Notes: generated from the sequence alone by a model not told the origin. 5,852 nt of DNA from Wolbachia sp. (GCA_022836975.1 JAIXMJ010000052.1:1-5852); one strand, 5' to 3'. Shown: positions 1 through 5,824, numbered from the stretch's first letter. Translations and numbers: made by a program.

Positions 1-1
1 C

Positions 2-115
2 TTCATTTTCGGAGATTTTTCCAGCTATTTGGAAACGGTTTTTTTTCAGCAGTATAGATTTAATAGCGGAGAACACGATAAAACCATTCCCCGAAGCAAA
101 TTTTTCATTAGTTAA
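2..115 (+). CDS. Possible 3' tail of a gene entering from the left edge (partial)
   Basis: A plus-strand frame is open from base 2 for 37 codons to a TAA at 113-115. The residues look protein-like (GDFSSYLETVFFQQYRF, then GEHDKTIPRSKFF), and the frame stays open through a poly-T tract. No start is visible because the window begins inside it. I do not recognise the sequence. Part of the tail lies in the left arm of the inverted repeat at 33-269. The mirrored arm, read on the minus strand, gives a similar peptide (TVFFQRHRF...GE). This may be a genuine C-terminus, a decayed copy, or a repeat that happens to be open. Thirty-seven codons without a stop is weak evidence alone. Confidence 0.25.
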   Translation, partial: FIFGDFSSYLETVFFQQYRFNSGEHDKTIPRSKFFIS

Positions 116-269
116 TTTTTAATTCTCTAATTTATTATACACGAATTTTTGTCGATTTTCATACTTTTTGCGCAAGCAAAAACTATTTAAAAACCTCGAA
201 AACCAATTTTTTGCATATTAATTTCGGATTCTCCATGACCGAATCTATGCCGCTGAAAAAAAACCGTTT
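33..269. repeat. Inverted repeat pair, 28-bp arms at 33-60 and 242-269
   Basis: Bases 33-60 match the reverse complement of 242-269 at 26 of 28 positions. The shared core is AAACGGTTTTTTTTCAGC followed by RGYATAGATT. Weaker ungapped similarity continues inward to about 80 and 222 (11 of 20 further positions, including GGAGAA). The arms are separated by about 180 bp of AT-rich DNA. As RNA this would form a long stem closing a large loop. As DNA it could be a miniature inverted-repeat element, or two copies of one repeat in opposite orientation. I saw no convincing target-site duplication, and the arms do not extend outward past 33 and 269. No other copy was noticed in this window. Confidence 0.75.
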
Positions 270-417
270 GAAAAAAGAAAGTAAAAAACAAGAGAAATAG
301 GCTTTCAAAGTTGCTAAAATTTCTAAGAAAAAAGTTATTCCATATTTTTTAAATAAATGTTGATTATCAATTCAATTCAATAGTTTCCACTATATTAACG
401 ATTTTACTAATAGATGT
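116..417. other. Non-coding stretch downstream of the 730-residue gene
   Basis: This stretch contains the right arm of the inverted repeat and no intact gene. On the minus strand, codons from 348 down to a TAA at 189-187 are free of stops (54 codons), ending in a peptide resembling the plus-strand tail at 2-115. The frame has no usable ATG except one near its end and is very Phe-rich, so I do not call it a gene. A small perfect hairpin, TTTTTGC-GCAA-GCAAAAA, lies at 165-182; it has no following U-run on either strand, so it is not a standard terminator. The sequence just downstream of the gene's stop (361-417) shows no terminator hairpin; CAATT is repeated in tandem near 369-380. Confidence 0.5.
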
Positions 418-2610
418 TTAAATGTTAATAATTTGTTTTTTATTACGTGTGATCTGATCCATTATCATATCTAACGCTTCTTTTACAGGGAAATTAGATT
501 TTAACACAGCTTCAAGGATTTTATTTGTACTCTTGTTTACAGCAGCTCTTACCTCCCCACCCTTAAGCTCTGATACTTTTGCTGATAAAGCACACATCAC
601 TTCTAATCTTTTGTTAGCCTGTCTTACATGTTCTTCTGCTTTCTGTCTTTCCGCAGCCTCCTGTCTTGCCTGTTCTTCTGCTTGTCTTGCCTGTTCTTCT
701 GCTTGTCTTGCCTGTTCCTCTGCTTTCTGTCTTTCCGCAGCCTCCTGTCTTGCCTGTTCCTCTGCTTTCTGTCTTTCCGCAGCCTCCTGTCTTGCCTGTT
801 CTTCTGCTTGTTCTGCTTTCTCTTGTGCTTTTAATTCTTTTTCTTTGGATTGTTTGCCCTCTTTCTCAAGCTGAATACATTTATCTGATACCAGCTTTTG
901 TTCTGTTTCCTGTATTTCATCAAATTTTTTCTTTGACCACTCACCTACATCCGTACAGTAGCTGCTAGGCTTCTTTAATATCTTTTCCCATGCAGGATAC
1001 CATTCTAATGTATAAGATTTTACTGTGCGCCATGTATAACGATACACTCGATATAACAACATACTTTTTGGTAGATCGTGATATTCCTCTAATAATCCTA
1101 AGAAATCACTATATAGTTCTTTTATCATTGGATTTTTTGCATTCCTTAATTCAGATTCTATCTCTTTTACATAGTCAACTATTACTGTATCATCACAAGT
1201 TATAAGAGCTAAATAGCCTATACGTATACTATCATAAAGTTTATTACAAGCATCTTGATATTCTTCATCAGTAACAGCATTATTATTTCCACCAAACATC
1301 CACTTATAAATCCTCTTGACCCACATATCTTTAGATGAAGAAGATGCCTTTCCATGAACATACTTATCGACAGTATTCTGTAATAAGTACATAAATTCCT
1401 GTGCTCCCTGCTGACCATTTTTAAAGATGTATATATCTTTTATATCTTTACTGAAATTCCCATCCTTAGAAGGAATAGAAGATATGATGTCTATTAAGTC
1501 AACGTTATCCCCAGGAACAGAAAAATCAAATAATTTCTTATGTATACCATGCATTAGTGTAAAAATTGACTTATTAACTATTGTTGCATATTCACCCCGA
1601 AGATTATTTGTAAAATATTGTGCTACTGTAATTGACTTCGTAATAGATTCATCACTGTTCAGATCAGGAACATAACTATGCAACAATGAAGCACCATTTA
1701 TTATGAGCAAAGAAATAATATCTATATTAGGCTTCGCTCCTTGAGATACTGCATACTCCATAAATTTATTTAGTAACTTGCAATCATAGCCACCTTTAGT
1801 TATTGCTACTATTTCTTCCTTTGATAAAGAAGGATTATTTGTCTTTCTGTTTTCTATATTCGATAACAAATGATTATGTATTTCCTCGGCAAATTTTTTA
1901 TCTTTAATTTGATTAATAATATAGCTAATATTATTAATTACTCCTTTAACTTTTCTATAACTATTTGTTAAATCCTTTTGTGTAATTTCTAGTTTCTCAC
2001 GTACCTTTGTAATATCAGACTCACTACTTAGCTCTAACCTATACTTTTTACATATTCCATCATACATTTCATTGTATAATTCACTATAATTACGTGATAG
2101 ATCCAATGCTAAAAGATGTTGTAAAGAAACGTCATCTTTAAATTTTTCTATAACCCCTGCAACCGGGCTACTATTATATGCATTTTCATTGACCTTATCA
2201 ACTTCATAATCATAATATGACTTACTTGTTGGATCAAACATATGCCGCATGCTAATAACGTTGGAATCACCTACAACGTAGTTTGAACTTTTGTAATTAC
2301 TTAAAACTGCCGTTTCTACATTTTTTAATTCACTATTTATTCTACCAATATTTATTCTATCAATCTGTTCCTGTTTACTCTCCTGTGCAAAAAATTTTGC
2401 TAAAACTTGGGATTGTGCAATCACTATGTTTAAAGGCAATTGATGATTTAAAGTTTGTGCAATCACTGTAACATCATAAGAAAATATTGAATGCATAAGC
2501 CAATATCTCCATAATTGACAGTATCTTGGCCCTAACAGCGCTTGTATTAACTGTAAATCATTATTATCAATTGCTTTATATACTTGTGTTGTAAATTTAT
2601 CACTTTTCAT
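418..2610 (-). CDS. 730-residue orphan protein with long repeat-built coiled coil; candidate effector or surface-associated protein
   Basis: I do not recognise a family. The ATG at 2610 is well supported: a GGAGG Shine-Dalgarno lies at 2621-2617, six bases upstream. Residues about 8-60 (VYKAIDNNDLQLIQALLG...) and about 275-310 (FMEYAVSQGAKPN...LLIINGASLL) have an ankyrin-like helix-turn flavour but are too degenerate to count as repeats. Residues about 130-550 are mixed, mostly helical and hydrophilic, with Trp/Tyr-rich patches near 515-545. Residues about 559-670 form a strongly charged coiled coil containing an exact 7/14-residue array (603-658, units EEQARQEAAERQKA and EEQARQA). The last 60 residues leave the repeat and end in a basic stretch (RNKKQIINI). 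There is no signal peptide or membrane segment, so it is cytosolic or exported by a route without a cleaved leader. In Rickettsiales, ankyrin and tandem-repeat coiled-coil proteins are often type I or IV secreted effectors; that role here is inference only. It lies 68 nt downstream of miaA on the same strand. A weak promoter match, TTGCTT-17-TAGCAT, sits between them. Confidence 0.9.
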   Translation of the reverse strand: MKSDKFTTQVYKAIDNNDLQLIQALLGPRYCQLWRYWLMHSIFSYDVTVIAQTLNHQLPLNIVIAQSQVLAKFFAQESKQEQIDRINIGRINSELKNVETAVLSNYKSSNYVVGDSNVISMRHMFDPTSKSYYDYEVDKVNENAYNSSPVAGVIEKFKDDVSLQHLLALDLSRNYSELYNEMYDGICKKYRLELSSESDITKVREKLEITQKDLTNSYRKVKGVINNISYIINQIKDKKFAEEIHNHLLSNIENRKTNNPSLSKEEIVAITKGGYDCKLLNKFMEYAVSQGAKPNIDIISLLIINGASLLHSYVPDLNSDESITKSITVAQYFTNNLRGEYATIVNKSIFTLMHGIHKKLFDFSVPGDNVDLIDIISSIPSKDGNFSKDIKDIYIFKNGQQGAQEFMYLLQNTVDKYVHGKASSSSKDMWVKRIYKWMFGGNNNAVTDEEYQDACNKLYDSIRIGYLALITCDDTVIVDYVKEIESELRNAKNPMIKELYSDFLGLLEEYHDLPKSMLLYRVYRYTWRTVKSYTLEWYPAWEKILKKPSSYCTDVGEWSKKKFDEIQETEQKLVSDKCIQLEKEGKQSKEKELKAQEKAEQAEEQARQEAAERQKAEEQARQEAAERQKAEEQARQAEEQARQAEEQARQEAAERQKAEEHVRQANKRLEVMCALSAKVSELKGGEVRAAVNKSTNKILEAVLKSNFPVKEALDMIMDQITRNKKQIINI
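637..804 (-). repeat. In-frame tandem array of 42-nt and 21-nt units in the orphan gene
   Basis: The array is 168 bp, eight times 21. In gene direction the order is 42 (804-763), 42 (762-721), 21 (720-700), 21 (699-679), 42 (678-637). The two adjacent 42-nt units differ at one base. The 42-nt unit encodes EEQARQEAAERQKA and the 21-nt unit EEQARQA, so each is a whole number of coiled-coil heptads. Gain or loss of a unit would therefore keep both the reading frame and the heptad register. Degenerate copies flank it (EEHVRQA at 636-616, QEKAEQA at 825-805). A unit is about 55% G+C, far above the surrounding sequence. Confidence 0.95.
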
Positions 2611-2635
2611 AATTAGCCTCCACTTTCCATAATTA
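2611..2635 (-). promoter_or_regulatory. Shine-Dalgarno and duplicated leader segment before the 730-residue gene
   Basis: In gene direction the leader reads ATGGAAAGTGGAGGCTAATT directly before the ATG at 2610. GGAGG (2621-2617) is an excellent ribosome binding site with a 6-nt gap. The plus-strand bases 2601-2615 and 2621-2635 are a 14/15 direct repeat (CACTTTYCATAATTA), so the start-codon context is duplicated 20 bp upstream. The upstream copy creates a five-codon frame, ATG at 2630 to TAA at 2615-2613, ending two bases before the true ATG. It may be a chance product of the duplication. Confidence 0.6.
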
Positions 2636-2678
2636 GTTTTTATGCTACCACATCACAATACAGAAAGCAAACATTTTT

Positions 2679-3572
2679 TCATAAAATAGCATTTAATAAT
2701 TTACTTGCACAATCAACTATCTCTGAATTAGCCAATTGATTTTTAAACCACGTATATTGACGTTTAGCATAGCGCCGTGTATTAGCCTGTGCAATCTCCA
2801 CAGCCTGGTCCAATGTAATTTCACCATTTAAATACTTTATGATTTCTGGTACACCATTTGCCTTCATAGCTGGCAAATTTGGATCAAGATTCATATTAAG
2901 TAAATCTTTTACCTCATTAACTGCACCATTTTCAATCATAGCGGTAAAACGAGAATTTATTTTTTGATATATATATTCTCTATTTGGTAAAATTGTATAA
3001 ATTTTAAAATTTTCTAAGATATGATGTAATTTACCACTCTCTTGCCAGGTAAATATCGATTTACCTGTTTCAGTAATTACCTCAAGAGCCCTTGAAAGAC
3101 GGTATGTATCATTCTCAATTATTCTATCACGAATTTTAGGATCTTTGCTTAATACTAATTGATAAAATTCTTTTTTATTAACGGTCGCCCTCAATTCATG
3201 AACGTTCTTTTTTACCTCCTCACTGATCTCTGGCATAAACGACAAACCATTAATTAAACTACTGATATAGAGTCCACTTCCTCCAGTAATAATAGGCTGC
3301 CTCGAATTTTTTTTTACATCATCAATTTCTTTCTTTAAGTCTGCTAGCCATGAATTTACAGAATACCTTTGTTTCACCGAAACATATCCGTATAATTTAT
3401 GTATATCCTTCTGTACTGATGGTTGAGCAGTAATAATGGGAATTTCTTTATATATCTGTTTTGAATCACAATTTATTATGACAATATGATTATATCTGTT
3501 TAGTAAGTCTTCACATAATTTTGATTTATCTGAAGCTGTAATACCCGTAACTATTATCATTTTGTCTTGCAT
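2679..3572 (-). CDS. miaA: tRNA dimethylallyltransferase (MiaA) with altered Walker A glycine
   Basis: MiaA transfers a dimethylallyl group from DMAPP to N6 of A37 in tRNAs that read UNN codons, giving i6A, which MiaB can convert further to ms2i6A. The 297 residues are near the usual length and cover the family from end to end. The P-loop is at 10-17 (GITASDKS), the D36-S37-x-Q39 tRNA/substrate motif sits in CDSKQIYKE, TAQP is at 48-51, GGSGLY at 97-102, NDTYRLSRALEV is mid-protein, and the C-terminal signature is RRYAKRQYTWFKNQ. The oddity is Asp15, where GxxxxGK[ST] has a near-invariant Gly; the codon is GAT (3530-3528), one transition from GGT. All else looks under constraint, so this is either a recent damaging mutation, a tolerated change or a sequencing error. 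I chose the ATG at 3572. The ATG at 3560 (MIIVTG) is an equally reasonable start, and neither has a clear Shine-Dalgarno. TTG at 3575 is less likely. Confidence 0.93.
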   Translation of the reverse strand: MQDKMIIVTGITASDKSKLCEDLLNRYNHIVIINCDSKQIYKEIPIITAQPSVQKDIHKLYGYVSVKQRYSVNSWLADLKKEIDDVKKNSRQPIITGGSGLYISSLINGLSFMPEISEEVKKNVHELRATVNKKEFYQLVLSKDPKIRDRIIENDTYRLSRALEVITETGKSIFTWQESGKLHHILENFKIYTILPNREYIYQKINSRFTAMIENGAVNEVKDLLNMNLDPNLPAMKANGVPEIIKYLNGEITLDQAVEIAQANTRRYAKRQYTWFKNQLANSEIVDCASKLLNAIL

Positions 3573-3595
3573 CAAGCTGTTAATTTAATTATAAT
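3567..3595 (+). promoter_or_regulatory. Sigma70-like promoter for the 163-residue gene, overlapping the miaA start codon
   Basis: TTGCAT (3567-3572) and a perfect TATAAT (3590-3595) are separated by 17 bp, predicting transcription from about 3602 and a leader of roughly 47 nt to the ATG at 3649. The -35 hexamer covers the miaA start codon on the other strand. The -10 lies in a palindrome, AATTATAATT (3587-3596), so TATAAT is also present on the minus strand and could serve miaA, although no matching -35 is evident for that direction. The AT-rich context makes chance matches common. Confidence 0.45.
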
Positions 3596-3638
3596 TTTAT
3601 TATAAGATAAACTTTAAAATGAGAATAAGATAAAATTT

Positions 3639-3643
3639 GGAGG
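3639..3643 (+). promoter_or_regulatory. GGAGG ribosome binding site fixing the start of the 163-residue gene
   Basis: GGAGG is followed by five bases (CCGTT) and ATG at 3649. An in-frame TTG at 3637 would extend the protein by four residues, but the Shine-Dalgarno itself overlaps that codon's immediate downstream bases and serves the ATG, so ATG 3649 is the start. Confidence 0.8.
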
Positions 3644-3648
3644 CCGTT

Positions 3649-4140
3649 ATGTCAGAACATAAGAATAATCATTCGTTTGCTGGCCGTTTTGCAAAGAAAA
3701 AGGCTGATGGTTTTGAAAACAAAGATTCTGAAGGATCTAGAAGTGGGTTTGCTGGCAAGTATTCATCTGATAACACAAAAGAGAGGATCCTTGGATCAAA
3801 GGATAAAATTTCTGAACTAGCAAAACAAGCACCTGTTGCACCAGATGCTTTTTCCGAAAGCGGAGGAATAAAGAGCAAAAGCAGGACTCTAAATAATAGA
3901 TCTTTTGCTGATGCAACGAGAAGGAGTAGGGCAGACCTAGTTTATCTAGTACGCGGTAAAGATCGTGGAAAGCCAGCATGGCACTATGTATTAATTGATA
4001 AAGATAAAAAAGAAATGTTTCTTGCAAAGAGTAGAACTGGTGCTATGGATGTTGCAGACTACGGAGAAATCTTATATTCAGGATGGGGAGAAGATCCACC
4101 GCAAGAGATAAAGGATAAGATTACCGAGGAATTTGGGTGA
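3649..4140 (+). CDS. Small two-part hypothetical protein, disordered N-terminus and compact C-terminal domain (163 aa)
   Basis: The function is unknown; I have an uncertain recollection of Rickettsiales hypothetical proteins sharing its C-terminal half. Residues 1-90 are polar, low in hydrophobics and probably disordered. They carry a short motif twice, SFAGRF (9-14) and GFAGKY (33-38), with a weaker third hit, SFADAT (85-90). Residues 94-163 look like a folded domain: RADLVYLVRGKDRGKPAWHY, then a beta-like VLIDKDKKEMFLA, then DVADYGEILYSGWGEDPP and a closing helix. There is no signal peptide, membrane segment or metal-binding cluster. The start is fixed by GGAGG five bases upstream, and a TTGCAT-17-TATAAT promoter lies before it. 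It is transcribed away from miaA and toward tmk, and its last 20 nt overlap the tmk 3' end. The FAG motifs resemble short linear binding motifs, but a partner cannot be named from sequence. Confidence 0.9.
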   Translation: MSEHKNNHSFAGRFAKKKADGFENKDSEGSRSGFAGKYSSDNTKERILGSKDKISELAKQAPVAPDAFSESGGIKSKSRTLNNRSFADATRRSRADLVYLVRGKDRGKPAWHYVLIDKDKKEMFLAKSRTGAMDVADYGEILYSGWGEDPPQEIKDKITEEFG

Positions 4141-4714
4141 TCAAATTAGACATTATATTAGTAATTTTATTGTAAGCGTTTACCTTTTGAGCTTCTGTGA
4201 TGATATAGCATCTATGTTGATTGTTGGCAGCTATTTCATGGAAGCCTTTTCTAACTCTATTATAAAAGTTACAACCCATTTTTTCATATTTGTTTCTATC
4301 TTTCGCTCTTTGTAGTGCAATTTTAATATCTACATCTAGTATAAATGTTGCATCTGGATACCGAATATTTAACAAACTATGTAATTTCTCTATCAATTTT
4401 AAATCAACACCTAGTCCATAACCTTGATACGCAACAGTTGAATCAACAAATCTATCACATATAACCACCTTTCCTGCTTGTAAAGATGGTAGTATCAACT
4501 TTTTCATATGTTCCTGTCTCATTGAAAGAAACACTAAGAGCTCAGAAATATGATCTATACTATTTGTTAGAAGTACTTCTCGTATTTTTTCCGCAAAATC
4601 TGTACCGCCTGGTTCGCGAGTTAATACTACATTATAACCACACAAATAGTCTGTTAATAATTTAGACTGTGTTGTTTTACCAGAACCGTCTATTCCTTCA
4701 AAGGTTATAAACAT
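4121..4714 (-). CDS. tmk: Thymidylate kinase (dTMP kinase)
   Basis: The enzyme phosphorylates dTMP to dTDP with ATP in the cytosol, an essential step to dTTP. All key elements are present in 197 residues, slightly below the usual 205-215. They are the P-loop GIDGSGKTT (7-15), TREPGGT (32-38), the dTMP-binding segment with R66 in LSMRQEH, DRFVDSTVAYQGYG (87-100) and a LID around 136-143 (RAKDRNKY). The P-loop lacks the arginine of type I enzymes and the LID is Arg/Lys-rich, as in type II (E. coli-like) enzymes. Small gaps relative to typical homologues fall before VVLTREPGG and at the C-terminus. The ATG at 4714 begins the canonical MFITFEGIDG, but no Shine-Dalgarno is visible; a TATATA-rich 16-bp direct repeat occupies the leader. 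The 3' end converges on the 163-residue gene with a 20-nt overlap. The gene appears intact. Confidence 0.96.
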   Translation of the reverse strand: MFITFEGIDGSGKTTQSKLLTDYLCGYNVVLTREPGGTDFAEKIREVLLTNSIDHISELLVFLSMRQEHMKKLILPSLQAGKVVICDRFVDSTVAYQGYGLGVDLKLIEKLHSLLNIRYPDATFILDVDIKIALQRAKDRNKYEKMGCNFYNRVRKGFHEIAANNQHRCYIITEAQKVNAYNKITNIMSNLITQIPR

Positions 4715-4716
4715 AT

Positions 4717-4768
4717 ATTTACTATATATAAAGAGAAACTATTTGATATATAATTTACTATATATAAA
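4717..4768 (-). repeat. 16-bp perfect direct repeat immediately upstream of tmk
   Basis: TTTATATATAGTAAAT (tmk direction) occurs at 4732-4717 and again at 4768-4753, 36 bp apart, start to start. The proximal copy ends two bases before the tmk ATG, where a ribosome binding site would be expected. Each copy contains TATATA, which could act as a -10 element, but no good -35 partner was found. It could be a duplicated promoter or operator, or simply a local AT-rich duplication. Confidence 0.7.
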
Positions 4769-4963
4769 CTCACATTCCTAGTACATTATTTAAATTTATA
4801 GAAATTAAGCCATACATTTGAGAAGCGGTATCTCCAAATAAACTAATAATCTTTTTTCTGAGATCATTTGGTTTGTGATCATTCTTTTGATGTGAGTTGC
4901 CGTTTTATTCTGATAGATTTGAATATGCCTGCCATGATCTGAAAAATCCATCGGAGTATATCG
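4769..4963 (-). other. Gene-free stretch between tmk and the transposase relic, with an unassigned remnant frame
   Basis: There is no intact gene. On the minus strand a short frame begins with ATG at 4967, overlapping the transposase TGA as ATGA. It runs 20 codons to a TAA at 4907-4905, then reopens in the same frame to a TGA at 4772-4770, ending in a protein-like stretch (IISLFGDTASQMYGLISINL). A second minus frame continuing straight after the transposase stop is open for about 50 codons. Neither is recognised. This could be decayed 3' sequence of an older gene, or the non-coding end of the insertion sequence. Confidence 0.35.
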
Positions 4964-5613
4964 TCATAAGATCTGAGCCCACATTAACAAAGCTTTAAGG
5001 GAAAGGCCAGCCATATACGGTCGTGCATTTTTAGCATCGCCATTCTTTAAATTTTTGAAATGTATTATACCTAAATTTGTATAGCTCCTTGTCTATTTTT
5101 CTTGGAATTTTCATGTTCCTCTTTGATGCAATGACAGGACTTATGCTTGATTTTCTTGCTAAATCTACAATACGATTCGTATCGTATCGTAAGCTTATCA
5201 GGCCTATGTCTTGGGATGTCTGGAACCTTCTGATTCTGACCTGCACCATGCGCATCCACGACCTTTGTATTGATCCCCATTTTATCCTACTAATCATTTG
5301 ACCTTTCGCCCCAAGTCCAACTTTATCTACTTTAACATAGCCACTCAAGATCAATAAAAATTTTCAATAAATATCACGCCACCTGCAAAATCTCCTATGT
5401 ACATTCTTCCAATGGCCATAATCAGGCGGTCCACGGTGCACCGGTCCTAAATATCCACATTACTGCATTTATGAATCTCCTATAATCTTTTGCAATTCCT
5501 CCTTAGTTACCTCTTCTTCCAGGCAAGTGACTTTCTAATTTATCCCACAATTTGTCTCTTATATCATGCCTTCTGTATGTTCTACATCTTTTCTAACTCT
5601 TAATTTCTGTCAT
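4964..5613 (-). pseudogene. IS5-family transposase relic (DDE type), multiply frameshifted
   Basis: Pieces of one IS5-like transposase, closest in flavour to the IS427/IS1031 groups, appear in order on the minus strand but in changing frames. From ATG 5613 comes RRHDIRDKLWDKLESHLPGR, then DYRRFINAVMWIFRTGAPW, interrupted by TAG (5595-5593) and TAA (5505-5503). About 8 nt are then lost where RDL is expected (at 5430), shifting to PPDYGHWKNVHRRFCRWRD and a TGA at 5366-5364. Next is a fragment with GAKG, then GINTK and VVDAHG from 5280 in another frame, then YDTNRIVDLARKSSISPVI and KIPRKIDKELYKFR, and finally DAKNARPYMAGLSLKALLMW to TGA 4966-4964. The segments that should carry the three catalytic acidic residues (MIDASH, ADRxYD, LVEN) are each deleted or altered, so it cannot transpose. 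No terminal inverted repeats were found. Confidence 0.88.
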
Positions 5614-5796
5614 TATATAAACTTTAACATTTATTCAATCAGTACTTGCAATGATATACCCTAATGAAAATTTCATCAAAGAGCTTTGCTGAAGAAATAT
5701 ATAGTAATTTCATAAACAGTGATGTACTGACTTTGGTATAAATAATATTTTAATATTTTTATACTTAGTCTAGGGTATGTCGTCGCAAGATACTAG
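5614..5796. other. AT-rich stretch with no gene seen
   Basis: No frame of credible length, RNA gene or strong repeat was found here. It lies upstream of the transposase relic and may include the former end of that element. A short palindrome, ATGAAA-A-TTTCAT (5664-5676), and the distant 7-bp pair ATACCCT/AGGGTAT are too small to interpret. The TATA-rich run at 5737-5765 is simply low complexity. Confidence 0.5.
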
Positions 5797-5824
5797 TTGA
5801 ATAGGTGTCAAAAGTGTATATAAT
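5797..5824 (+). promoter_or_regulatory. Sigma70-like promoter reading out of the right edge
   Basis: TTGAAT (5797-5802) and a perfect TATAAT (5819-5824) are 16 bp apart, predicting a start near 5831. GAGGG follows at 5834-5838 and an ATG at 5849-5851, a slightly long 10-nt gap, so a gene may begin at the very edge. Only the first codon would be inside the window, so this cannot be confirmed; the transcript could equally be a stable RNA. Confidence 0.4.

Noticed and set aside
46..108. 20-residue minus-strand frame MKNLLRGM... with an upstream TATAAT
   Set aside because: It is very short, has no Shine-Dalgarno or paired -35, and its end lies inside the inverted repeat arm.
165..182. Hairpin TTTTTGC-GCAA-GCAAAAA as a terminator
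   Set aside because: Seven-bp stem, mostly A-T, and no U-run follows it on either strand; it is also too far from the stop at 418.
637..804. Could the repeats be a CRISPR array?
   Set aside because: Units are contiguous with no unique spacers, are multiples of 21 nt, and lie in frame inside a coding gene.
533..968. Cys/Ser/Leu-rich plus-strand frames of 68-113 codons
   Set aside because: They are antisense readings of the coiled-coil repeat of the minus-strand gene; low complexity, no ribosome binding site, and open only because the repeat lacks stops in all frames.
4130..4147. AATTTG/CAAATT hairpin between the convergent gene ends as a bidirectional terminator
   Set aside because: Only six weak base pairs, no U-tract on either side, and it overlaps coding sequence.
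5170..5191. ATACGATTCGTAT palindrome and CGTAT tandem copies as an operator
   Set aside because: It lies inside the decayed transposase coding sequence (YDTNR region), so it is more simply explained as coding remnant.
5077..5301. Plus-strand 74-codon frame over the transposase region
   Set aside because: It is antisense to recognisable transposase fragments and has no expression signals.
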